DNA from: Promethearchaeota archaeon
Lineage (GTDB): Archaea; Asgardarchaeota; Lokiarchaeia; Sigynarchaeales; SOKP01
Direction: 5' to 3'
Assembly (NCBI GenBank): GCA_013375495.1
Contig: JABXKC010000013.1
Span: 1-64,000 of the forward strand
Length of the DNA: 64,000 nt
Of the stretch, positions 27,818-36,735 are shown piece by piece (within the stretch, counting starts at the first letter, position 1; the number at the start of each line of letters is the position of its first letter). Both the position numbers and the translations under genes were made by a program. The notes under the pieces are model-generated. The model saw only the letters and a program-made list of their open reading frames with translations. It had not been told where the DNA came from and did not search any database.

Positions 27818-28951
27818 TTAAATTGTCAATAGCGGATCTCCTAAGAGAGTCATCCCAATTGAATCCGGATCGCTAGGACCGTGGAGAGGGTTCCAATACC
27901 ATAATCTCATTGCTTCACCAAATATTTTACCTTGGCTTAAAGGAGTATAAAAATAGCTATTCATTGTCATACCACCTATTTTCGATGAGCCAACTACTAC
28001 CAATGTATTATTTGAAAAGAGATATTGAGTACCTAAATTAGTTTGGTATTTAAAATTAGTAGCCGAACACGCAAATAGATTGTAAAATAATGCTTGAGTA
28101 CTAATATTGTAAATATCTTTATAAGTTACTTTACCTTCTGCACCATACCCGCCTGGACCAAATAAATGTTCGTAGGGCCAGGAATGTACAAACACATGCA
28201 CGAACTCGTAAATATCTGTTAACCGTGATTTATAATCTGTTGCGTTCGTATTAGAATTTGTGCTTATACATGTTATATTCGTATAGGCAGTCATATCTCC
28301 AAGCCACTCGCTTGTCCAAGCTGACCAGTCGTCATCTATATATACTAACTGCGAATGAGGGCGAGTGAGCTGTCCAATTCTATAAGCGTGGTTTCGAGCG
28401 AAATAGTCTTGATACGCCGTTAGATGATCTGTATTATTTAACGATTCAGGACATATACGACCAACCCAAATTTCGGGAAAAATATCGCCCGTTCCGTTAT
28501 TGTGAGCATCAAATAAACCGTCTGCCACATCGTTATCAACCCACGTTCCATCTAAATCAGTAAGATAGAGATCACAAGGATAATTTCTCCAAATGTACCA
28601 GAAATTATCATAATATCGTAGTATTGCAGCTGGTAAGTCTCCAATCAATACTGCCCCTTCTAAACCTCCAGGTTGCCTACTTGCATTAATCAAATCGTTT
28701 CTAAGGAGTGTGATGTTTGTATGTGACCAATTGACGACTTGTACGGTATATCCTTGATTTATTACGTCTTGTTCGTATTGATCGATTTCAGTTGATATAC
28801 TACTTGCTATAGTGGAGTTTACATAAATTCGCACGACGCCCGGATTACTCGTTGTAGGTTGTTTAAAATACGGTAGTACAAATGTAAGAGTAACGGCTAC
28901 ACCGATTAATAATGGTATAATTATCAATATCGCTTTAATTTGTCTTTTCAT
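27818..28951 (-). CDS. Membrane-anchored C25 (gingipain-like) cysteine peptidase
   Basis: A 377-residue extracytoplasmic protein with one N-terminal signal/anchor helix (residues 6-27) and many N-x-S/T sites. Gingipain-type features are the DLYLTDLDGTW and PEIWVGRI motifs, the catalytic His at about H256 (HVFVHSWPYEH) and the catalytic Cys at about C295 (NLFACSATNF), and the GDPLL ending. Family knowledge: C25 peptidases cleave after Arg or Lys outside the cell; this one is short and lacks pro- and adhesin domains. It could be used in peptide scavenging, together with the D-aminoacylase at 56 kb. ATG at 28951. Confidence 0.8.
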   Translation of the reverse strand: MKRQIKAILIIIPLLIGVAVTLTFVLPYFKQPTTSNPGVVRIYVNSTIASSISTEIDQYEQDVINQGYTVQVVNWSHTNITLLRNDLINASRQPGGLEGAVLIGDLPAAILRYYDNFWYIWRNYPCDLYLTDLDGTWVDNDVADGLFDAHNNGTGDIFPEIWVGRICPESLNNTDHLTAYQDYFARNHAYRIGQLTRPHSQLVYIDDDWSAWTSEWLGDMTAYTNITCISTNSNTNATDYKSRLTDIYEFVHVFVHSWPYEHLFGPGGYGAEGKVTYKDIYNISTQALFYNLFACSATNFKYQTNLGTQYLFSNNTLVVVGSSKIGGMTMNSYFYTPLSQGKIFGEAMRLWYWNPLHGPSDPDSIGMTLLGDPLLTI

Positions 28952-29109
28952 ATTAATAACCTTAATTGAGTTATAATTCCAATTTTAGAAGAATATATTC
29001 TTATACATATATTACCAACACGATATAGTGTTGTTATAAATAGGATAAATTATGACCTATTTATTTATATTGTTTCTAGAGGTATAGAATAGAATAGAAA
29101 TTTGAAGTT

Positions 29110-30693
29110 CTAAGCTTTGTATCCTTTAAAGAATTTTAAAAGAAATAATATTTCTTCTGATCCTTGAATAATTCGTTGAAATTCGTAAGGAAAGTTTTCA
29201 AACTTAACTTCTTTTCCCTCCGAGACCCATTTAATTATCAATTTTACTAAATCTTTATATTTGTTTACCGTTGTTCCTTCTGATTCTATCTCAGAGAGGA
29301 TATCGAGGGCTTTTTTAGTTTTTCCGTTAAGAATAGAAGAAATAGCTGCCATCACGTAAGATTGAACTATATGAGAATATCCAATCTTCTTTATATTCGC
29401 CGCTCGATAATAATACCGATACACATTTTTTAGCATTTCATTAACAAGGAAGTCCTTTGCGGTATCGAGTTGCTGATAAAATTTTATACTTTCCATAATA
29501 AGAGTAGCTGCTGTATAGAACTGCTTATTTTTTAGTCCTTCTTTAGCAATTATGTTTAAACCTCTAATTATTTGATTGAAAATACCAAATCGGTTGTATT
29601 CCAAATTTCCTTCAACTGCTATATCATAAGCGTTTAAATAACACTCTGTTGAATCGTTCACATTCTCAATTTTCCAATAATTATCTCCTGCTTTCACATA
29701 GTGCTTATATGTCATCTCTAAATTGTTCAATTCTTTAAAAGTCACAGCTGCATTAAAAAAATTAGTCGCGGCTTCATTGAAATCCTCAATCCCCTCGCAA
29801 TAATTACCGGCCAAAACAAAACAAGAAGCAGATTCAATTAAATTGTTATTAATCTCTTGATAGCATAATGCTGCTCCTCGATAGTACCTCGCTATTTTAT
29901 AGTAATTTTTCTTATTTTTTTCTAATCTTTCTGCTAAATTGATATAAGCACCAGCTTCTTTCTTAGAGTAATTTACAAATTGTTCTTCGTCATCGATAAT
30001 TTTGTAGAGAGATTTTAAAACTTGCGAAATTTGAGATATTGCTAGATTATCGTTTTTTTCCTCAAAAGTTTGAAAAAGTAAGGAAAAAAACTCTATGCCA
30101 TCGTAAATTATGCTATTAGATTTATCGATCTCGTCTAATTCTTGATAGCACGAAGAAATTTGTTTATAAGAATAAGAAAGTAAATCAAAATATTGATAAT
30201 CTTTTGCGATATTTACTACATTTAAGTAATATTTTATTGCGTTTTTAAAGTCATTAAATTTTAGGTATAATCCTGCAATATTTTCATAATTTTGAGCCAA
30301 CTTTCTTGTTTCGTTAAATTCTTTTAAAATTTTGCTTTCCTGCTTCAGGTAATCAATACTTCCTAAGATGTTCTTTCTACTAGATTTAGGCTCGTTTAAT
30401 TTTTCATAGAGATCTGCAATTCGTAAGAAAATCTCTGCAATCTCATGTAATTTTCCTTGAAGCTTAAAAGAATTAATCTGGGTGTTCCAATACTTGACTA
30501 TTAACTTATATAACTTATTAGATTGAACAGAAACAACTTTTTCTAATATTTCTGTTATTGAATAAAGAAATTCACCAGCTTCAAAAAGTTCTCCAGAATC
30601 AGCGATTTCATAAGCAGATAAAATAGAGTTATTAATTGCTTTTTGTATAAGGTCGTTCCTTTTCTTCTCATTTTTGATTTTATCAATCTGCAT
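29110..30693 (-). CDS. TPR-repeat protein
   Basis: A 527-residue protein built almost wholly of helix pairs of tetratricopeptide type, for example LAQNYENIAGLYLKFNDFKNAIKYYLNVV, with about ten repeats. It is a soluble scaffold without catalytic motifs. The frame continues upstream of ATG 30693 without a stop for about 25 codons (…SDYGDDLESIRESL), so the real start may be earlier, possibly at a non-canonical codon. It resembles SNAP-like or soluble NSF attachment-like TPR folds that occur in Asgard archaea, but so do many unrelated TPR proteins. The partner is unknown. Confidence 0.7.
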   Translation of the reverse strand: MQIDKIKNEKKRNDLIQKAINNSILSAYEIADSGELFEAGEFLYSITEILEKVVSVQSNKLYKLIVKYWNTQINSFKLQGKLHEIAEIFLRIADLYEKLNEPKSSRKNILGSIDYLKQESKILKEFNETRKLAQNYENIAGLYLKFNDFKNAIKYYLNVVNIAKDYQYFDLLSYSYKQISSCYQELDEIDKSNSIIYDGIEFFSLLFQTFEEKNDNLAISQISQVLKSLYKIIDDEEQFVNYSKKEAGAYINLAERLEKNKKNYYKIARYYRGAALCYQEINNNLIESASCFVLAGNYCEGIEDFNEAATNFFNAAVTFKELNNLEMTYKHYVKAGDNYWKIENVNDSTECYLNAYDIAVEGNLEYNRFGIFNQIIRGLNIIAKEGLKNKQFYTAATLIMESIKFYQQLDTAKDFLVNEMLKNVYRYYYRAANIKKIGYSHIVQSYVMAAISSILNGKTKKALDILSEIESEGTTVNKYKDLVKLIIKWVSEGKEVKFENFPYEFQRIIQGSEEILFLLKFFKGYKA

Positions 30694-31028
30694 TAAGGAT
30701 TCTCTTATACTTTCGAGATCATCACCATAATCGCTAAATGAATCCTCTTGAAGAATCTGAGATCAACCCTAAAATTGATAATTAAATTTATGCATTAAAA
30801 TTAAAAAACACTAAAAAAAATAATGGTTTTAAGAGAAGAATAGAAAATTTTTTAATTCCAGATTGACAAAATCTAATTTATTCAACGCAAACACAAAACT
30901 GAGTTAAATTTAGCGATTTAATTTTCTTTTGTATTAGAAATCAACATTTATTGATTTCTTGAATTAATTTTAAATACTAAAAAGGTTTTATTTATAATAG
31001 CAAAAACAACAACTTAAGGTAAAACAAA
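30694..31028. other. Intergenic region between divergent genes
   Basis: AT-rich region holding the promoters of the TPR gene (minus) and the sulfur-carrier-like gene (plus). It contains one 9-bp inverted repeat (30936-30959) and a TATA-like ATTTTAAATACT at about 30967-30978. No ORF or RNA gene seen. Confidence 0.4.
30936..30959. promoter_or_regulatory. Inverted repeat upstream of the MoaD/ThiS-like gene
   Basis: AGAAATCAA and TTGATTTCT form a perfect 9-bp inverted repeat with a 6-base spacer, just upstream of a TATA-like box. The position would suit binding of a dimeric regulator. Low-complexity AT sequence makes chance occurrence possible. Confidence 0.3.
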
Positions 31029-31238
31029 TTGAAGCAAACAGCAGATATTTTAGAAACAGGGATTATTGAAACCTATATTCCCGAGAGGAAAATGTTAGTT
31101 AAGGATTTACTCAGAGAGCTAAATCTGGAGGGGAAATATTTTGGAATACTCATAAACGGGAAGAAAGCTGACGAAGACACTGAAATCTCTCCTAAAGATG
31201 ACATTACGATACTTCCCCACATTGCTGGCGGGAACTAG
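31029..31238 (+). CDS. MoaD/ThiS-family ubiquitin-like sulfur carrier, C-terminus GGN
   Basis: A 69-residue beta-grasp protein. Family knowledge: MoaD, ThiS and archaeal SAMP proteins end in Gly-Gly, are adenylated by an E1-like enzyme and carry sulfur or modify proteins. Here the end reads DDITILPHIAGG followed by one extra Asn and then TAG, so the diglycine (G67-G68) is not terminal and one residue would have to be removed before activation. TTG start at 31029 follows AAGGTAAAACAAA. It stands alone, not beside thiF/moeB. Nearby mobB (12 kb) hints at molybdopterin or tungstopterin use, but that is inference. Confidence 0.8.
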   Translation: MKQTADILETGIIETYIPERKMLVKDLLRELNLEGKYFGILINGKKADEDTEISPKDDITILPHIAGGN

Positions 31239-31273
31239 AAATAATTTTGATCCTCTTATTTTTCTAAAGGTTT

Positions 31274-32254
31274 TTAATCTAAAGATATTCTCATTAGATC
31301 GATAGCTAAAATAGAGTTGGGGAATATCTCTTTAGCGTCTTCCAATAATTTAATAGCGTCTTCTTGATATCTTGACGATATATGAGTTAATATTAATTGT
31401 TTTGCTCCCATTTTTTTCGCATCAGTAGCAGCATCCACAGAAGTAGAATGCATTTTTTCTTCAGCGATATCAGAAAGGTCTTTTGAAAAAGTTGCTTCGT
31501 GAATTAATATATCAGAATTTTTTCCTAATTCAATTAAATTTTCGCAAGGGATTGTGTCTCCTGAATATGTTACTTTTCTTCCTGGTTGTTTTGGGCCCAC
31601 AATTCCTTCTTTAAAGGGATCAATTGTTTTTCCTTCATATTCGATGATTTCTCCTTCTTGCAATTTCTTCCATAGTGCACTCTGAGGTATTCCGAGTTCA
31701 TTTGCTCTTTCAGGTTTAAATTTTCCATGACGTGGTTTTTCAACGAAAGAATAAGCAAAAGTTAGCACTGAATGATCTACTTTTGTATATCTTAGAGTAT
31801 ATTTATCGTTTTCAAAAATAATATTATCATCTAAGTCAGATTCTTTAGTTGGGGTTTCTGAGTCTAGACTTTCGAAGATAATTAATTTCTTATTTTCATT
31901 ATCGATTTCTACTATACTAATGGGATAATTTGCTTTAAGTCCTAGTATTTTTTTATGGATAAATAAATAGAGAAAAAGGTTTCTGGGTCCAAAAATAGTA
32001 ATAGGGGCAGTTCTGTGGTTTAAACCGAATCTAAACAATAGGCCTGGAAGGCCTATGATGTGGTCCCCATGAAAGTGTGAAATTAATATTTTTAAAGGTT
32101 TGTTGAATTTTAAACCTGCTTCAACAAATTTTCTTTGGAGGTCTTCTCCGCAGTCGAATAAAATAATTTCACTATTATATTTAAGCGCAGTTGAAGGAAG
32201 GTTTCGTTCGCGAACGGGAATTGCGGCTGACGATCCTAAGACTACAATCTCCAT
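31274..32254 (-). CDS. rnz: Ribonuclease Z
   Basis: Metallo-beta-lactamase-fold endonuclease that removes the 3' trailer of tRNA precursors. The zinc motif HxHxDH is SHFHGDHIIG (about residues 59-68), with further ligands in DHSVLTFAY, SGDT and LTHISSRY. The long insert around residues 90-175 includes the substrate-binding flexible arm, and the active-site HST motif is present (MHSTS). Length of 326 residues is typical. ATG at 32254. It lies 20 bases downstream of the coiled-coil gene on the same strand and is probably in one operon with it. Confidence 0.92.
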   Translation of the reverse strand: MEIVVLGSSAAIPVRERNLPSTALKYNSEIILFDCGEDLQRKFVEAGLKFNKPLKILISHFHGDHIIGLPGLLFRFGLNHRTAPITIFGPRNLFLYLFIHKKILGLKANYPISIVEIDNENKKLIIFESLDSETPTKESDLDDNIIFENDKYTLRYTKVDHSVLTFAYSFVEKPRHGKFKPERANELGIPQSALWKKLQEGEIIEYEGKTIDPFKEGIVGPKQPGRKVTYSGDTIPCENLIELGKNSDILIHEATFSKDLSDIAEEKMHSTSVDAATDAKKMGAKQLILTHISSRYQEDAIKLLEDAKEIFPNSILAIDLMRISLD

Positions 32255-32274
32255 AAATCTTCATTTAATATTCA

Positions 32275-33600
32275 TTATTTACTTTTTCTTAATTGAGAAA
32301 TTTCTAACCTCTGCTGAATATTCTGTTTGCTCAAATCATCAACCAAACTTTCGAGTTCTTTAAGTCTTAAATTAGATTCGGGACTGACAGTGTGAGTTGT
32401 ATTATTTTGAGTCTGACTTTGAATTCTAAGCGAGTCTAAGTCAGCCTTTAATTTGTTAGTTTTTTGATCTTTTAATTTGAGTTGGTTATCCAATTCTTCA
32501 TATTTTCTTTTTATCCTTATTGCTTCATTTTTAATAGTAGCAATTTCTTCTTCTTTCGTTTTGAGCGCATGTTTTGATTCATCTAGTTGTTTTTGTAAGA
32601 AGCTTGCCATTTCTCTTTGAATTTTTAATTTTCCCTCAGCATCTCCTTGAGGAAGAGTATCTGTAGGGATATTTTGTACTGCATTAATTTGTTGCTTAAG
32701 GCTTGCAATTTGCGTTTTTGATTTATTTAATTTATTTGTTAATTCTTCAACTACTTGTTTTAAAGAATCAGGTCCGGATAAGCTTTCCAAATGTATCGCA
32801 GAAGTATTAAGATTTTCAATTTCTTTATTTTTATATTCTAATTCTCCAGTTAATTGAGTTATTTTATCTTTTAGCTCCTGAACATTTTTATCTTCTTTTG
32901 GTTCTTTTTTCTTTTTATCTTTTTTCTCGTATTTATCTAATTTCTTCTTTAATTCATCATTTTGTCTCTTTACCTTATTAAGAGAATTCTGTAGTTCTTC
33001 TAGTAGGTTTTTTGAAATGTCTCTGCTGGTTTCTTTTGGTTCTACTTCCGATTGAATGGGCTTTTTTTCTAGATTCTCCTTTAAATCGGCAATTTGATCC
33101 GTGAGCATTTCAATATTTTTATCCTTTTCTATCAATTTTTCGTTAAATTCATCGCTTCCAAAATCATTACTTTTTAATCTCCTAATTATTGATTCTTGTT
33201 TGTTAATTTTATCTTGCAATTCATGGAGGAGGAGATTTAGAGGCGATTTCTCCTTTTCTCTTAACTCTTCGACACTAATGACAGAAGAACTACTAGATTT
33301 TTTAATTTCAAGATCAAGCTTCTTTTGTAATTCTATTTTTTCCATCCTTAGAAAACCCATTCTATCTTTTAGTTCTCTATTTTCTCGAGCTTTTGCATCT
33401 AATTCAAGATTTAATTTTTCTTCTTTTGCTTTTTTTATTTTTGACTTTGGAGCTCGTTCGTCGAACATTTCCTCGTAGTTCATAATTTCTACTTCAAGGG
33501 TTTCAATTTTATCAAGGTATGTATTAATTTGATCATCCCTTTCTATTAACTCTGATTCTAGATCGTCAATTTTTCTTTTAAAGTTCTTTTCATCTGTCAT
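32275..33600 (-). CDS. Long coiled-coil protein
   Basis: A 441-residue protein that is almost entirely heptad-repeat coiled coil: charged, Lys/Glu/Leu-rich, with segments such as IDDLESELIERDDQINTYLDK. There are short breaks near residues 100-120 and 395-410. No globular domain is visible at either end. It could be structural, tethering or chromosome-associated. A GGTG ribosome binding site precedes ATG 33600. It is 20 bases upstream of rnz, so the two are likely co-transcribed, though no functional link is known. Confidence 0.75.
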   Translation of the reverse strand: MTDEKNFKRKIDDLESELIERDDQINTYLDKIETLEVEIMNYEEMFDERAPKSKIKKAKEEKLNLELDAKARENRELKDRMGFLRMEKIELQKKLDLEIKKSSSSSVISVEELREKEKSPLNLLLHELQDKINKQESIIRRLKSNDFGSDEFNEKLIEKDKNIEMLTDQIADLKENLEKKPIQSEVEPKETSRDISKNLLEELQNSLNKVKRQNDELKKKLDKYEKKDKKKKEPKEDKNVQELKDKITQLTGELEYKNKEIENLNTSAIHLESLSGPDSLKQVVEELTNKLNKSKTQIASLKQQINAVQNIPTDTLPQGDAEGKLKIQREMASFLQKQLDESKHALKTKEEEIATIKNEAIRIKRKYEELDNQLKLKDQKTNKLKADLDSLRIQSQTQNNTTHTVSPESNLRLKELESLVDDLSKQNIQQRLEISQLRKSK

Positions 33601-33689
33601 TTTCGCACCTTACAATTTATCTAGAAATAATAATTTTATATTATTTATATAAAATCAGTTTTTTAATCTTTTTCTTTCTGAAAATAAAA

Positions 33690-35603
33690 TTAATACATAT
33701 CGAAATCCTTGATAGTAAATTTCTTTATTCTCCCGAGTATAGGAAAAAGACTCAAATAATTAAAGATTAAAAAAGCTACAAAAAGTATACCATTAATAAT
33801 AAAGGGAATTGAAATATGAGGTAAATAGGCTCTATACAGTAAAATTGTAGAATTCAATATCATTCCAATACCTAAACTTAAAAAAAGCGAAGGTATAATT
33901 ATATACAAAGCTTCTAAGAAGAGAATTCTCTTAATTGATTTATATTGTGACCCAACTGCCCTCATAATTAAGAAATCTTTAGCTTTTTCTAAAATATTAC
34001 CTTTTTGGTAATTATATAGAGAAACAATTGAAATTATAGCCATCATAATAATAATTAGAGAGGGATATAACGTTAAATTATTCAGAAACTCGTAATTATT
34101 CTCGAAAATTTGATTTAAATTAACAAAACTGAAATCCTCTCCAAGAGTGTCATTAATAATTAATTCTATATTTCCTTTTATGTTATTATATTCACCCGGT
34201 TTAATTTTTAATAAAATAAGATTTATCTCATTCGAACTAAAATTTAACTCTCCTTGCATAACTTCTAAATCTATATACCCCGCGAACCCACTATAAAAAC
34301 TATCTAATACTACACCAGAAATCTCAAATGAGTGACCTAATCCTAATTCTTCAATTCTCATACTCTGATCTAAAGGATAATCGAAAAATTTATAACCTAA
34401 TCCATCCCCAATCATCATATTGATTGGATCAGACTCCTCAAAATAAATCCCTTCTATTTCGAAATCTTGTAGTATTTTACTTGTATTTACTCCAAGAATA
34501 GGAATAGATGCTGAACGCTGTTGCCCGGCAACTATATAACCTCCCTCCGTAAGAAAGTGATAACCATCTAATTCAGTGACGTTGAAAAAATTTATCAAAC
34601 GCTGGTCTATTTTTTCAATTTCCGAAATATTCATAAGATCTTGGACATCACTAAGATTGAATAAGAAATTTGGGTCTAAAAAATCAATGTCGTTCTCATT
34701 AATAATAATTTCAGGGCTGGAAAACATAGAATACATTAAAGTATAGTTTTGAATAACGTCTTTATGACCTATAGCGATAATATCTGTACCTTGAGATTTT
34801 GCTATCCATTCTTGAGATGAATTTCTTAATACACTACTACCTAATCCTAATGTAAAAATTATTAAGGAAATTAAAGAAAAAACTATCAAATATCTCTTAA
34901 ATTCACCCTTTCTCCTAATAGTATTAATTATAGAAATTTTAAAGTTATATCCAATTGAACTCAACCATCTAGGGATCGATGAAAGTTTTTTTGAAGCGTC
35001 ATAACTATATGAAATATCTCTTGAAAACAATTTAATAGTGTTTTGGGTTCCAATTTTCCTTAAAATTACGCCTGGAACAATATATATTCCTCCAAGACAT
35101 GAAAAAAACAAGATCGGAGTAAAAATATAATCAATTTGAAATGATGTGAAAATTCCAAAAAATGGAGTAATGATTGCGAGAATACCGTACGAGATAAATC
35201 CAATTATAATACCCAAAAGAAAACCAATTATAAACACGAGATAAGCTTCAGTCAAATAAAAACTATATAATTTTCTAGGTAGAGATCCCAGCGCTTTCAT
35301 AATAGCAATATCACGCTTTTTGGATATAATTAGAGTACTAGTAACAATAATTACCACAAAAAATGCCATAATCAACATCAGGATAAGAATAAGCGTGGTA
35401 AAATCTGTATATACAATGCTAATACTTCCAGAGAAATAAAAGGCATTTTCATAACTATAATTTATAAAAGTATTAAAACCAATTGCCGATGTAAAATTTA
35501 TTAAGAATATCGTGAAAGCAATAACTAAAACAATCATTAATGTGTAAGAAAAAGTCGTTTCCCGTTTCCTATAGAAATCTTTTATGGCAAAATCAAACGA
35601 AAT
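33690..35603 (-). CDS. ABC exporter permease, FtsX/MacB type, ATT start
   Basis: A permease with FtsX-like domains near residues 60-190 and 525-625, and a large extracytoplasmic domain between them (about 255-500) rich in Asn, Asp and Tyr. The first ATG (35537) falls at the edge of the first transmembrane helix. Upstream the frame is open and reads (I/M)SFDFAIKDFYRKRETTFSYTL, which is the classic amphipathic N-terminus of these permeases. The only codon before it that fits is ATT 35603, eight bases after a TCTGGTG ribosome binding site; an in-frame TAA is at 35622. I therefore extend it to 637 residues. It pairs with the ATPase gene upstream. Confidence 0.82.
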   Translation of the reverse strand: MSFDFAIKDFYRKRETTFSYTLMIVLVIAFTIFLINFTSAIGFNTFINYSYENAFYFSGSISIVYTDFTTLILILMLIMAFFVVIIVTSTLIISKKRDIAIMKALGSLPRKLYSFYLTEAYLVFIIGFLLGIIIGFISYGILAIITPFFGIFTSFQIDYIFTPILFFSCLGGIYIVPGVILRKIGTQNTIKLFSRDISYSYDASKKLSSIPRWLSSIGYNFKISIINTIRRKGEFKRYLIVFSLISLIIFTLGLGSSVLRNSSQEWIAKSQGTDIIAIGHKDVIQNYTLMYSMFSSPEIIINENDIDFLDPNFLFNLSDVQDLMNISEIEKIDQRLINFFNVTELDGYHFLTEGGYIVAGQQRSASIPILGVNTSKILQDFEIEGIYFEESDPINMMIGDGLGYKFFDYPLDQSMRIEELGLGHSFEISGVVLDSFYSGFAGYIDLEVMQGELNFSSNEINLILLKIKPGEYNNIKGNIELIINDTLGEDFSFVNLNQIFENNYEFLNNLTLYPSLIIIMMAIISIVSLYNYQKGNILEKAKDFLIMRAVGSQYKSIKRILFLEALYIIIPSLFLSLGIGMILNSTILLYRAYLPHISIPFIINGILFVAFLIFNYLSLFPILGRIKKFTIKDFDMY

Positions 35604-35647
35604 GTTATTGACACCAGATTTTTATAATTTTAAATTAAGATTTTGAT

Positions 35648-36394
35648 TTATTCTTCGTTAATTATTTTTCCATCCTCAAAAGATAGAATTCGATCAGCAA
35701 GTTCGATTAGAAAATCGTCGTGAGTGGCAATAATAATTGTTTTATTATCTTTCTTCATGTTATTAAAGAGATCTCGTATAAACAAACTAGTTTTTTTATC
35801 TAAATTTGCAGTAGGTTCGTCTGCCAAAATTATTTCAGGATTGTTCGCTAATGCTCTTGCTATTGCTACCCTCTGTTGTTCACCAGCTGAAAGTTGGAAT
35901 GGAAGATGTTCTCTTCGGTCTCCTAAACCCACTTGTTTCAAGAGACTTACTGCTCTTTCTCTTTGCTCTTTTAAATCCATACCCGCTAATTTCATAGGAA
36001 ACATTACATTTTCTTCAGCAGTTAGAGTGCTAATAAGATTATAATTTTGAAAAATGAATCCTACATTTATTAACCTAAACGTGGCAAGAGATTCTTCCTG
36101 TAAATTTGTTATTTTAACCATATTTGAAAAAATAACTCCGCTATTAGGAGAGTCAAGCCCGCCTATCAAATTTAATAGAGTAGTTTTACCCGCCCCAGAT
36201 GGACCTTTTATTATTACAAAATCAGATTCCTTTATTCTTAAGGATACATCATCAACAGCTCTTACTATAAATTCACCAATTTCATAATCTTTAACTAATT
36301 GATTCGCTAAAATAACAAGATCATTCGTTCTAATTTCTTCTAAAAGGTAAATGTCCTCTACATCTTGAGGTTCTTCAAGAAATTCTTTCTCCAT
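35648..36394 (-). CDS. ABC exporter ATPase, LolD/MacB type
   Basis: A 248-residue ATP-binding subunit with Walker A GPSGAGKTTLL (near residue 63), Q-loop FIFQNYNLI, signature LSAGEQQRVAIARA, Walker B ILADEPTANLD and switch His in ATHDD. The sequence is of the LolD/MacB/FtsE type that works with FtsX-fold permeases in mechanotransmission or lipoprotein and peptide export. The acidic N-terminal extension of about 25 residues is unusual. The permease follows 44 bases downstream on the same strand. No periplasmic adaptor gene is present, as expected for a single-membrane archaeon. Confidence 0.9.
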   Translation of the reverse strand: MEKEFLEEPQDVEDIYLLEEIRTNDLVILANQLVKDYEIGEFIVRAVDDVSLRIKESDFVIIKGPSGAGKTTLLNLIGGLDSPNSGVIFSNMVKITNLQEESLATFRLINVGFIFQNYNLISTLTAEENVMFPMKLAGMDLKEQRERAVSLLKQVGLGDRREHLPFQLSAGEQQRVAIARALANNPEIILADEPTANLDKKTSLFIRDLFNNMKKDNKTIIIATHDDFLIELADRILSFEDGKIINEE

Positions 36395-36507
36395 TTTTAA
36401 TCCTATAGCTCATTCTTTTTTGAATTCTTTTTTTTATAATTTTTAGTTATTTAAAACCTTATGTTATAAATTAAGCTGTCAAGTCAATATTAGGTTGAAA
36501 GAGACGA

Positions 36508-36558
36508 TTTAGACAAAAGTTTATAAAGTGCCATGTTATTATGTATTTTTTGTCTAAA
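36508..36558. repeat. 11-bp perfect inverted repeat
   Basis: TTTAGACAAAA (36508-36518) and TTTTGTCTAAA (36548-36558) are exact reverse complements separated by 29 bases. The spacer contains a TTTATAAA box at about 36519-36526. The arrangement, with arms on either side of a TATA element and near the predicted start of transcription, fits an operator pair or DNA loop site for the RNA candidate that follows. Confidence 0.45.
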
Positions 36559-36559
36559 A

Positions 36560-36735
36560 CTTCATCCCGCAAAATAATTCTTCCCGGTCAACTTGAATTA
36601 AAAAGAAAGAGAATGAGAGAAGCCGGAAATTGAGCAGGTTGCCCTGCAAGATTTTGGGATAAAATTTAGTTTCCGTACGTTACCATTTAAATGTTCCCTT
36701 CAACGGGGAAAACCCGGCGAAATAGGAAATTAGGG
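36560..36735 (+). ncRNA. Candidate structured non-coding RNA
   Basis: Several nested stems are visible. ATCCC-gc-AAAAT (36564-36575) pairs with ATTTTGGGAT (36651-36660), enclosing CCGG/CCGG (36584-36587 with 36623-36626) and a hairpin GCAGG-ttgc-CCTGC (36634-36647). A second domain has TTTCC/GGAAA (36670-36674 with 36725-36729) around a TTCCC/GGGAA hairpin. A TATA-like box near 36519 would start transcription near 36545-36550. I find no SRP, RNase P, tRNA or cobalamin-riboswitch signature. Strand and borders are inferred. A GC-rich structured island in an AT-rich archaeon is a recognised mark of RNA genes. Confidence 0.45.

Noticed and set aside
33101..33478. 125-codon plus-strand ORF opposite the coiled-coil gene
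   Set aside because: Ser/Phe/Leu-rich translation is the expected antisense of Lys/Glu-rich coiled coil; no start signal.
36560..36735. Cobalamin riboswitch before the corrinoid protein gene
   Set aside because: The B12-box-type core sequences are not present, and the structure ends about 200 bases before the gene.
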